A DNA stretch of 64,000 bases from contig NZ_CP032543.1 in assembly GCF_003610995.1 (NCBI RefSeq), positions 5,518,001 to 5,582,000 of the forward strand, given 5' to 3'. Positions 56,670-63,551 of the stretch are shown here, in pieces. Each line of letters opens with the position of its first letter. The stretch's first letter is position 1. The stretch is from Streptomyces griseus subsp. griseus. GTDB lineage: Bacteria > Actinomycetota > Actinomycetes > Streptomycetales > Streptomycetaceae. The notes below the pieces were generated by a model. It did not search any database. It was not told the origin of the DNA and worked only from the letters and a program-made list of their open reading frames with translations. Both the position numbers and the translations under genes were made by a program.

Positions 56670-58511
56670 TCAGGCGGCTTGCTGGCCGGGCAGGATTCGC
56701 CCGTCGGCGGTGCGCTGAAGGGCACCTGACGCGGAGAGTGCTTTGATCTCGCGGGAGACGGTGCCTTTGTTCAGGCCCGTCGCGTCGGCCACTTCCTTGG
56801 CCGTCCGGGCGCCCGCCTGTACGGCGCCCAGCACCTTGTCCCGGTTGGACGCGATCCCGGACGGGGCGGTGTTCTTGACCAGCCGCAACGGTGCCGAGGT
56901 CGCCTGGTCGGTGGTGGGGTTGCCGGGGGTCCAGATGGACTTGGGCAGGGCGCGGACGCCGGTGTCATCCAGGGTCCAGGTGCGCAGCATGCGCGGCCCG
57001 TAGCCCTTGAGGTAGCCGTGTCCCCGGTACTCGCGCCCGTCGGGGATCTGGTGGGGTGCGTAGTGGGCGCAGTCGTCCAGGGCGACCTGGGCCTGAGTCG
57101 TGCCAGCCACCCGCAGGGAGAAGCGGGTCAGCAGGTTCGGGGCGATCAGTTTGTGTACGCCGGGGGCGGCCCCGTCGGTGAGCGGGTACTGCGTGGCCCA
57201 CCACAGCACCACCCCACGTGAGCGGCCCAGCGAGGACAGCTCGATGAGCCGCTGGAGGCGGTCCTTGTCCCGCTGGATCAGGGCGAGGATCACCTGTCCT
57301 TCGTCGATGACGACGGTGAGCTGCCGGCCGTCCCAGACGCTGATGCCGCGCTTCTTCATGTCGTGCTTGCGGCGGGTCATCTCCGCATGCCCGTCGTCCA
57401 CCGTGGCGGTGATCTCGTCGGCCTCCACAGCGACGCGGCAGACGTTCTCCCAGATGTTGGCCTCTTCACCCTTGCCGTCGATCAGGACCACGTCACCGCG
57501 CAGGTGGGCGGTCGCGATCAGCGGGCGGAACGACCACGACTTGCCCGTGCCGGACGCACCGGAGACCAACAGCCGCTCATCGAACGGAACCAGCACCTCG
57601 TCCCCGGTCTCGGTGTCCAGACCCAGACTCATCATCAGCGGGTCGGCGGGGATGCGGTCGGGGGTCCACAGCGAGGAGACGCCCGCGGCTGCCGACCGCG
57701 TCGCCAACGACACCACCGCCCACCCACCACGCGAAGCCGACGTGATCCGGACCCGCAGCGCGGTCCGCGCCCCGAGCAACGCCCGGACGGAGTCGGCCTT
57801 GTCGGAGAGCGTCTTGACGGTCCAGGTGCCATCGAGTCGGATTTCGCAGCGGATTCCGCCCGGCTCCATCGTGGGCGGGGTGGTGACCGTGCCGGACAGG
57901 CCACGGTCCGGGGCGTGCTCCACCCAATACGACGGGTCCAGGCGCTCCATGAGCTGACGCTCCTCCAGCGACAGCGACTCATCCACCACCACCCGCGCCC
58001 GACGACGGCCGAGCCCGAGCGCGGCGGCGTTCGCTCCGATCAGCAGCGCGGACGTGGTGGCAGGCCAGAGCGTGAGGTGCTGGGCGGACATGAGCGCAGT
58101 CGCGATGACGCCGGGCACGGCGTGCACCGAGTGCGCTTGGATCGCGCGGGCCTTGAGCGTGGTCGGGTAGTTCACCCGCGCCTCTTTGAGCTTGGCCCGG
58201 GTGTCCCGCTCATGCGACGACGCAGCCTTCGTCGCGACGCGGGCGGCGCGGCGGGACGCGGCGAACGGGTTGCTCGACGCGGCCCGCGCGGTGAGCTTCT
58301 GCGACTTGGCCGTCGACAGGGTGGAGCGGGCGGCGTTGTGCTCCTTCTGCGCCGCCATGAGCGCCTTCAAGTGCTCCGAGGTGCGGAGCTTGTTGCGGCG
58401 ATCGGCCTCCAGATCCCAGCGCACCGCGAACGGCACGAACACCGGGGAGAGCGAATCGAGTGCCGTGGTGGTGGTGTTGGTGGTGGTCGACCATGCTTGC
58501 TTCCAGTCCAC
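56670..58511 (-). CDS. traB: TraB/TraSA-type FtsK-SpoIIIE DNA translocase
   Basis: A 613-residue conjugation motor that pumps double-stranded DNA between hyphae. An N-terminal Ala/Lys-rich coiled region, hydrophobic segments (VIATALMSAQHLTLWPATTSALLIGANAAALG, two TM helices), Walker A GASGTGKS (318-325) and Walker B LTVVIDEGQ (Asp403-Glu404). C-terminal winged helix from about residue 555 (VLGAVQAGARTAKEVADATGLNKGTVSREI), the domain that recognises TRS repeats in Streptomyces plasmids (established). GTG 58511 has GGAGGA upstream. An alternative longer start is unlikely. Confidence 0.92.
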   Translation of the reverse strand: MDWKQAWSTTTNTTTTALDSLSPVFVPFAVRWDLEADRRNKLRTSEHLKALMAAQKEHNAARSTLSTAKSQKLTARAASSNPFAASRRAARVATKAASSHERDTRAKLKEARVNYPTTLKARAIQAHSVHAVPGVIATALMSAQHLTLWPATTSALLIGANAAALGLGRRRARVVVDESLSLEERQLMERLDPSYWVEHAPDRGLSGTVTTPPTMEPGGIRCEIRLDGTWTVKTLSDKADSVRALLGARTALRVRITSASRGGWAVVSLATRSAAAGVSSLWTPDRIPADPLMMSLGLDTETGDEVLVPFDERLLVSGASGTGKSWSFRPLIATAHLRGDVVLIDGKGEEANIWENVCRVAVEADEITATVDDGHAEMTRRKHDMKKRGISVWDGRQLTVVIDEGQVILALIQRDKDRLQRLIELSSLGRSRGVVLWWATQYPLTDGAAPGVHKLIAPNLLTRFSLRVAGTTQAQVALDDCAHYAPHQIPDGREYRGHGYLKGYGPRMLRTWTLDDTGVRALPKSIWTPGNPTTDQATSAPLRLVKNTAPSGIASNRDKVLGAVQAGARTAKEVADATGLNKGTVSREIKALSASGALQRTADGRILPGQQAA

Positions 58512-58681
58512 GAGAGTCCTCCAAGACCGTGGATAAGGGCCGGTGCGCCGTTGCGTGGCGACACCGGCCCGCCCTAGTTGCACAGGTAGCCACTGCTGGT
58601 TGCGTCAACAGCGGCGGTTGAACCCCCGCAACCGGCCCTGACCTGCGAAGTTGCAGAGTTGAGCCGTCCGGGGGGTGGGGG

Positions 58682-58763
58682 CCCTACGCGCCCGCGCGCG
58701 TAGGGCGGTCGAAATCGGGGCCGTGCAACCCCCTGGGAGGCCGCTGAGCGGCCGTCCAGGGGG
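58682..58763. other. Two strong hairpins in traB upstream region
   Basis: CCCTACGCG / CGCGTAGGG (58682-58705) and a larger CCCCCTGG...GGCCGC / GCGGCC...CCAGGGGG hairpin (58729-58763) lie in the 311-nt gap (58512-58822) between the small Spd-like gene and traB. The gap has no coding signal. They may be transcription attenuators, or part of the cis-acting locus (clt) that is often near traB. Confidence 0.5.
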
Positions 58764-58822
58764 CCGGGGGTCAAACCCCTTTCGCGAGGGGGCCCGATCG
58801 CTCTCTGGGGCGCTGGGCGGTT

Positions 58823-59290
58823 TCAGTGGGTGGAGCGGCCGAACCACCGGTTGTGGACCGTGGTGTTGTGCACCGTCGTGGGCCGCCCGGCACCGAGGAC
58901 GGCGGGGGCGATGCGGGAGGCGACGACGGCGATGGCGGCCCACATCACGAGCGACCCGAGACCGGCGGCGGCGCTCACGAGCTGACCGGCACCGAGCAGG
59001 AGCTGACCGGCACCCCACCCGGCACCACCGGCAAGCAGGCCGCCGGCGGCGATGCGCTGGGCGCGCGGGTCGAACAACGGCAGGGGGGTCAGGTCACGCG
59101 GCTGGTAGACGGCGGGGGCGGTGGGCAGATGCTCACGGAGCACCGCCACCATCGACCCGTCCGGGCCGGGGACGTAGACGACCGTCCCGGTCTGCTCGGC
59201 GTGGAGCCGCACCAGGCCGGTTGTGGGGGTGGCCGGTGCGGTGGGCCAGCCCGGGGGGACCTGTAAGGCGGGACTGGGGCGGTGGTTCAT
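58823..59290 (-). CDS. Small Spd-like membrane protein
   Basis: A 155-residue protein with a Pro/Gly-rich N-terminus (HRPSPALQVPPGWPTAP) and, from residue about 95, two hydrophobic segments ([27 protein letters not shown] and LGSLVMWAAIAVVASRIAPAVLG). Placed just upstream of traB, where spd (spread) genes lie in Streptomyces plasmids, so a role in intramycelial spreading is likely but unproven. ATG 59290 chosen from GGAGAAGGCA upstream. Confidence 0.7.
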   Translation of the reverse strand: MNHRPSPALQVPPGWPTAPATPTTGLVRLHAEQTGTVVYVPGPDGSMVAVLREHLPTAPAVYQPRDLTPLPLFDPRAQRIAAGGLLAGGAGWGAGQLLLGAGQLVSAAAGLGSLVMWAAIAVVASRIAPAVLGAGRPTTVHNTTVHNRWFGRSTH

Positions 59291-59352
59291 TGCCTTCTCC
59301 GATCTGGTCGGTGGGGCGCGGAACAGGTAGGTAATGGCGAGTTGTTCGGGGG

Positions 59353-60168
59353 TCATGTCATGCACCAGCCGGAGTCGCACAGCCCGTCGGTGTCTTCGAA
59401 GCCAGGCAGTACATCGACCCCGTCCGGGATGGCCTGGCGCAGTGGCCGGCCGAACCGGGTGAGGTAGACGTGGTCCTTGCCCAACGTGTCGCGACGCTGG
59501 TTGAGGAGTTCTTCGAGCTGGCAGGACTTCTCGAACAGGTCGGGTTCGTTGCGGCGCATGTCGTGCCAGGTCTCGGGCCGGTGAAACGGGCAGAACCAGC
59601 ACGAGGACTTCGGCGGGACAGGCAGGCCCGCTTCCCGGATGATGCGGGCGCAGTCGATGCGCCGCAGACCGAGTTCGAGGAGCGGGTAGACGATCTCTTC
59701 GTGCGGTTCGCAGCGGCGCTTGTTGGCCCGGTGGATCTCATCCAGGCTGATCCCGATCCCGACCGTCGCCGGGGCCTCCTTGGTGGCGCCCCGGCGCTTC
59801 AACTCACGGCCGATCACCTTGATCTTGAAATCGGCCGTGCAGCTACGCGTCCCGGGGGCCCCGTTGGACATGCGCACCGGGATCGCAAGGGACCGGCTGC
59901 CTTCCTTGGTGAGCTGCCCGTACAGCGTGCGGGTCTCACCGCTGCGGACCATCACCCGGTCCAGCACCGCCAGCTCGATACCGTGCTCGGCCGCGAACGG
60001 GCGGGCGTACTCCTCCAGGTACCGCAGAGTCCCCGGATGCTCACTGTCGTCGCCGACGTTGGCCATCAGGAACGTACGGAAGTCGATCCGCCCCTGCGCG
60101 GCCAGAACCAACAGGGCAGTGGACTGGACGCCCCCGCCGTAGCTGATGGAACGGATCGAAGCCGTCAT
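59353..60168 (-). CDS. PP-loop ATPase, PAPS-reductase-like cysteine protein
   Basis: A 271-residue N-type ATP-pyrophosphatase: SYGGGVQSTALL (PP-loop, residues 9-20), VGDDSEHPGT (residues 38-47). Cysteines at 110 (RSCTADFK), 190 and 193 (SSCWFCPFH), and C-terminal C264/C269 suggest an Fe-S site as in DndC/CysH-like enzymes. The target is unknown: sulfur chemistry on nucleic acid is possible, but no other dnd-like genes are here. Overlaps the DUF2637 gene by ATGA, so it belongs to the transfer operon. Confidence 0.75.
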   Translation of the reverse strand: MTASIRSISYGGGVQSTALLVLAAQGRIDFRTFLMANVGDDSEHPGTLRYLEEYARPFAAEHGIELAVLDRVMVRSGETRTLYGQLTKEGSRSLAIPVRMSNGAPGTRSCTADFKIKVIGRELKRRGATKEAPATVGIGISLDEIHRANKRRCEPHEEIVYPLLELGLRRIDCARIIREAGLPVPPKSSCWFCPFHRPETWHDMRRNEPDLFEKSCQLEELLNQRRDTLGKDHVYLTRFGRPLRQAIPDGVDVLPGFEDTDGLCDSGWCMT

Positions 60169-61166
60169 GAGGACGCTCCTTCCAGGACGAGCCCGGTGCC
60201 GTCGCGGTGTTCCTGGTAGCGGGCGGTGACCCAGCCGGTGGACCAGCCGCACAGCTCGGCGGCCTGCCGGATGGACAGCCCGGCGCCGAACGCGGCCCGG
60301 ACCGTGGCCCGCGCCCGCTCCTCGCCCTGCTTCTCCACAGCAGGCCCGGCGGACAACAGTTCCTGCCGTTCACGCTCGGCCCGCTGCTGTTCACGGTCGC
60401 GCTCACGGCGCTCACGAGCCTCACGCTCCCGAGCCTCCAACTCACGGCGCTGAGCGGCCTCGCGTTCAAGGCGTTCACGCTCGGCCTGCTGCTGTTCACG
60501 CATCTGCTCACGGCGTTCACGGGCCTCACGCTCCGCCCGCTCCCGTGCCTCCGCCCGCTCGCGCTCCTCACGCCGGGCCGCGTCCTCGCGGGCGGTCTGT
60601 TCACGGGCGATCAGCGCTTCATGCTCACGCTGTTCACGCGCCAACATGGCCGCGTGCTCCCGCTCCTCACGAGCCCGCCGCTCCTGCGCCTCACGCCGCT
60701 CGGTGGCGGCCCGCTCGCGCTCGGCGCGCTCGGCCTTGAGCTGGGCTTCACGGGCGCTCTGGGCGGCGGTGATGGCCCGCCGGTAGGCGAGTCCGGTCTC
60801 TGCGGTGACGATCAGCAGGAGCGGTGCGACCGCGTGGACAGCGGCACCGACCAGGTCCTTCTTCAGTGCGGAGTCGGCCACGTTCAGGGCCAGGGTCATG
60901 GCTCCGGTCATCCACCGCAGGGCGATGGGCCACCGGCCACCGTGCCCGCCCAGCGCGGCCAGCACGGCATCCAGGCGGACCACGATGACGACCGCCGCGT
61001 CCACGACGAGCGGCAGGATCGGGGCCGTCCACTCCCACCCCTTCGGGCTGTGCCGCTCCATCAACGGCGTGACCGTGAGGATGGAGAACAGCATCGCCCC
61101 GCCCACGATCAGCCACGTCCCGACCGACAGGGCCTTCTCTGCTGAACGGATCTGAACACTGTTCAC
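60165..61166 (-). CDS. DUF2637 (SpdB-like) membrane protein with coiled coil and C-terminal HTH
   Basis: A 333-residue protein. Four TM segments (residues about 14-33, 48-66, 80-96 and 105-122), then a highly charged Arg/Glu single helix (residues about 130-290: REREERAERE-like repeats), and a C-terminal helix-turn-helix-like end (SIRQAAELCGWSTGWVTARYQEH). SpdB2 of pSVH1 is an oligomeric membrane protein that binds DNA (established). This architecture would tether DNA to the membrane during spread. Overlaps DUF6284 by 4 nt. Confidence 0.8.
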   Translation of the reverse strand: MNSVQIRSAEKALSVGTWLIVGGAMLFSILTVTPLMERHSPKGWEWTAPILPLVVDAAVVIVVRLDAVLAALGGHGGRWPIALRWMTGAMTLALNVADSALKKDLVGAAVHAVAPLLLIVTAETGLAYRRAITAAQSAREAQLKAERAERERAATERREAQERRAREEREHAAMLAREQREHEALIAREQTAREDAARREERERAEARERAEREARERREQMREQQQAERERLEREAAQRRELEAREREARERRERDREQQRAERERQELLSAGPAVEKQGEERARATVRAAFGAGLSIRQAAELCGWSTGWVTARYQEHRDGTGLVLEGASS

Positions 61167-61426
61167 GCCGCACCACCGGCCACCGTCGCGGCCCGGTTGA
61201 TCAGGTCCCGGCGAGCGGCCAGCACCCGCCGGCGGGCCCGCCGGATACGCCGCTCGTCCAGCTCGGTCGGCGTGCGGTCGATGGTCATGATCTGCACGTC
61301 GAGGAGAGCCACCTCCGCCAGGATCAGCGGCATCTCGGTCTCGATAGCGTCCAGCTCGGCGTCCGACGGCTCACCGTCGAACGGGGTGGCCGTAACAACG
61401 GCCTGAAGTGCTGCGATGCTCTTCAT
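61163..61426 (-). CDS. DUF6284 small protein
   Basis: An 87-residue protein found in AICEs: SDAELDAIETEMPLILAEVALLDVQIMTIDRTP followed by an Arg-rich helix (RRIRRARRRVLAARRDL). No catalytic motif. First gene of the leftward transfer operon. ATG 61426 has AGGGAGAACACGACCC upstream (GGGAG about 10 nt away). Confidence 0.78.
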   Translation of the reverse strand: MKSIAALQAVVTATPFDGEPSDAELDAIETEMPLILAEVALLDVQIMTIDRTPTELDERRIRRARRRVLAARRDLINRAATVAGGAA

Positions 61427-61462
61427 GGGTCGTGTTCTCCCTAGCAGGTGCGACGGCCCAGA

Positions 61463-61492
61463 GAGGCCCCGGTGTTTGCCCACCGGGGCCTC
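61463..61492 (-). terminator. Leader hairpin upstream of DUF6284
   Basis: A perfect 12-bp stem GAGGCCCCGGTG / CACCGGGGCCTC with a TTTGCC loop, 37 nt upstream of the DUF6284 start on the minus strand. Could be an attenuator within the long leader, or a stabilising 5' structure. Confidence 0.6.
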
Positions 61493-61897
61493 ACGCCGTC
61501 TAGGTGAAAGTCGTTCGTGGACTACGAGCGACCACGGCAACCCGGCACCATCACTCCGCCGGTAGGGCGGGTGGGGATGCCGGGCACCGTGAGCGCTGGT
61601 GCTTCGGCTCTCGTGTTCGCTCGGCGCTGCTCGGTCTGGGGAGATCCGAAGTCCCGGACGTCTGAGGTGGCAGCTTCAAGGTGTGCCGTAGCGGTTCTTT
61701 CGAGTCGGTGGCGTGTCCCCCCATCTGGGGTGTTGGGCCCCGGTGTGACGGGGGCCCCTTCTCGGCCGACTGGTCTCCACTCGCCTCGCCCGGAACGGTC
61801 ACGGCCGCCGTGCTGCGGTGGATCACGCTGTTGAGTTTTGGCGTGACGGAATTGGCCCTCTCCGGAGCTTCCGGGGCGAGCGATAGCCACAACAAGA

Positions 61898-61925
61898 GAC
61901 TGGACCGGTGGACCGGTCCAGTCAA
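61898..61925 (-). promoter_or_regulatory. Repressor operator A and leftward promoter
   Basis: A 26-bp inverted repeat: GACTGGACCGGT / ACCGGTCCAGTC with a 2-bp centre (61898-61923). On the minus strand TTGACT (61925-61920) overlaps its edge, a good -35 hexamer, so bound repressor would block the promoter. Matches operators B and C. Likely bound by the GntR protein at 62779. Confidence 0.75.
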
Positions 61926-62000
61926 GCGATGGGTGTGCGTGTCACTGCTCGACCGTGGGGGGAGGTGCAGGTGGGGAGGTGTTTTCGGCGGTGAAAATAA

Positions 62001-62025
62001 TTTGGACCGGTGGACCGGTCCAGTC
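62001..62025. promoter_or_regulatory. Repressor operator B
   Basis: TTTGGACCGGTGGACCGGTCCAGTC-type site containing the same core as operator A (62003-62022 is TGGACCGGT-GG-ACCGGTCCA). 103 bp from A, next to AT-rich AAAATAATTT, a likely promoter element. Two operators may permit looping or control opposing promoters. Confidence 0.7.
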
Positions 62026-62196
62026 GCCTCGCTTGCGCGTTTCGAGCCTAGGTGGCCTAGTGCTCACGGAGTTGCGGGCGTAAGCACCACAACGGCTTGC
62101 CGGGCGAAACGGTGATCCAGGTGTTGCCTAGGCGGAGTGCAACAACTGCGGCCCGCCGCGTGGTCTGCGGCGGGCCGGAGCGCTGTGCTCAGGTGG

Positions 62197-62403
62197 TCAG
62201 CGGCGGGTGGCCACCCATGTGATCACTACGGTGGCCAGGCTCCCTCCTGCTTTGTAGGCCGCCCCGCGGAGGGCTTCGTACCCCAGATCGAAGGGGCGCT
62301 GTTCAGCCCTCTTCAGGGAAACCTGCAGGTAGCGCATGGTGCGGCTGAACACACCGTTCAGGGCAACGCTGTACTTGCCGCCGTCATTCGGGTTAGTCTT
62401 CAT
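62197..62403 (-). CDS. Small basic protein of unknown function
   Basis: A 68-residue protein (MKTNPNDGGKYSVALNGVF, RAEQRPFDLGYEALRGAAYK) with a hydrophobic C-terminal segment (GGSLATVVITWVATRR). AAAGGA lies about 11 nt upstream of the ATG. I do not recognise a family. Basic, with one possible membrane helix, and located between the operators and the repressor gene. Confidence 0.55.
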   Translation of the reverse strand: MKTNPNDGGKYSVALNGVFSRTMRYLQVSLKRAEQRPFDLGYEALRGAAYKAGGSLATVVITWVATRR

Positions 62404-62426
62404 GACACCGGAGTTCCTTTCATGTC

Positions 62427-62597
62427 ATGCCGCTTGATGGGATCCCGCGCGGAGAGCCCTTCCGACTGAATGGCCGCAAACCGAGGTCGGAGTACGGGCT
62501 CTCTTTGCGTTCCGTTGAGTCTACGTGCTGGGTGTGCCAAAACCCGACGCTCATCGGCAAGTTGTGTCCGCCGCACTACTCGGCTCAGTGCCCTTGA
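62427..62597 (+). CDS. Possible 56-residue zinc-knuckle microprotein
   Basis: ATG 62427 to TGA 62597 on the plus strand, too short for many gene callers. The C-terminus STCWVCQNPTLIGKLCPP-HYSAQCP has a CxxC ... CxxH pattern suited to zinc binding. GGAG lies 13 nt upstream, a little far. The stop is within the first unit of the 10-bp tandem repeat. No known family. It is only supported by the cysteine pattern. Confidence 0.3.
   Translation: MPLDGIPRGEPFRLNGRKPRSEYGLSLRSVESTCWVCQNPTLIGKLCPPHYSAQCP
62453..62502. other. Imperfect inverted repeat downstream of repressor gene
   Basis: AGAGCCC...CCGAC and GTCGG...GGGCTCT form an interrupted stem, with CTTT after it on the plus strand. Lies between the small gene start (62403) and the repressor stop (62779); either a terminator of the repressor mRNA or part of the plus-strand microprotein ORF. 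Confidence 0.4.
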
Positions 62598-62630
62598 GAT
62601 CCCTTGAGATCCTTTGAGATCCCTTGAGAT
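62591..62630 (+). repeat. Four tandem 10-bp repeats CCCTTGAGAT
   Basis: CCCTTGAGAT is repeated at 62591, 62601, 62611 (one change, CCTTTGAGAT) and 62621. A 10-bp period puts every unit on the same face of the helix. Found in a 375-nt gap (62404-62778) behind the repressor. Could be an iteron, a TraB recognition array or a regulator site. Confidence 0.9.
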
Positions 62631-62778
62631 CCTTCCTTCGCTTCATTGTGGTGGCGCAGATCACATCCGACGGCGGGGGAGGCTCTGGTCTCCCGGCCCC
62701 GTCCTGCCCGCTACCCGAGCCTCACTCTGAGCGCAGAGGTTTACTTGTCACTTCCTCGTAGCTTCGGGCGAGCAGGGC

Positions 62779-63495
62779 CTACATGGCGTAGGTGTCCACC
62801 TGCTCGAAGAGCGAGGAGGGTGTGACGCCCTCCTCGCAGACCAGCGGCTTCCCTTGTTCGTCGTACGCCGTGTGCAGCAGCACGGCTACCGGTGTGCCCT
62901 GCGGCACCCCCAAGCGTTCAGCCTCCGTCTCTGACGCGCCACGCACAGTGGTGACGTCCACGCCTTCGGCCGGAGCCCGCCCGGTCTGGCGCCGGATGTA
63001 GCGCGTCGTGCCTTCGGCGATCGGGTGAGTGTCGGTAAGACGCGGCGACACCTCCGCGACCTCCGGAGGGAACCACGCCTCAACGCAACTGTTCGGCGTT
63101 CCGTCCGGGAGCTGGAGGACCCGAACGCGCCGAAGCGCCGTCGTCCCGGGGGTGAGGCCGAGAGCGGTGGCGACGCGGGCGGGGGGTTCCGCCCAATCAG
63201 GCTCACCGACGCGCAGGAACGGCATCCCTCCCAGGATGCGCGCCGACCCCGCACGGCGAGCCCCGGCGGGGCGTGCAACAGGCGTCTCGGTGACGACGAA
63301 CCCGGTTCCCTGCTTGGCCACGACCACGCCATCGTTTCGCAGCACATCGACGGCCTTGATGGCGGTGGCTCGTGACACATCCCACTGCTCGGCCAGCTCG
63401 CGGCCCGACGGGATTGTGGCCCCGGGGGCAATCTCACCAGCGGCGATGCGGGCGCGCAGGAACTCTGCGATCTCTTCGTACTTCAGGACTGCCAT
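62779..63495 (-). CDS. GntR-family (HutC/UTRA) repressor, KorSA-like
   Basis: A 238-residue regulator. N-terminal GntR winged helix: YEEIAEFLRARIAAGEIAPGATIPSGRELAEQWDVSRATAIKAVDVLRNDGVV. The C-terminal UTRA ligand domain includes LRRVRVLQLPDGTPNS, VEAWFPPEV and the end LHTAYDEQGKPLVCEEGV. KorSA of pSAM2 is the analogous transfer/replication repressor (established). Operator C lies 22-41 bp upstream of its start, so it is probably autoregulated. ATG 63495 has GGGGAAG upstream. Confidence 0.85.
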   Translation of the reverse strand: MAVLKYEEIAEFLRARIAAGEIAPGATIPSGRELAEQWDVSRATAIKAVDVLRNDGVVVAKQGTGFVVTETPVARPAGARRAGSARILGGMPFLRVGEPDWAEPPARVATALGLTPGTTALRRVRVLQLPDGTPNSCVEAWFPPEVAEVSPRLTDTHPIAEGTTRYIRRQTGRAPAEGVDVTTVRGASETEAERLGVPQGTPVAVLLHTAYDEQGKPLVCEEGVTPSSLFEQVDTYAM

Positions 63496-63516
63496 GGCTT
63501 CCCCTATTTCCTGCGC

Positions 63517-63536
63517 TGGACTGGTCCACCGGTACA
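63517..63536. promoter_or_regulatory. Repressor operator C between repressor and methyltransferase
   Basis: On the minus strand this reads TGTACCGGTGGACCAGTCCA, differing at two positions from the core of operators A and B. Lies in the 56-bp gap between divergent genes, so it could control both the repressor and the methyltransferase. Confidence 0.7.
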
Positions 63537-63551
63537 CACGATACTGCGACC

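Larger units (their letters stand above)
61427..62196. other. 770-nt regulatory/leader region of element
   Basis: No convincing gene. Contains a leader hairpin (61463-61492) and two repressor operators (61898-61923 and 62001-62025). Several reading frames are open, but none has a good RBS, conserved motif or normal codon use. Transcription probably starts near 61890 and reads left, giving a leader of about 460 nt. Confidence 0.6.

Noticed and set aside
61681..62115. 144-codon plus-strand frame over operators A and B
   Set aside because: It reads through both inverted repeats (RLDRWTGPV twice), has no RBS, and the repeats are explained as operators.
62137..62469. 110-codon plus-strand frame opposite the small basic protein
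   Set aside because: The minus-strand ORF has a better RBS and composition; this one is probably its shadow.
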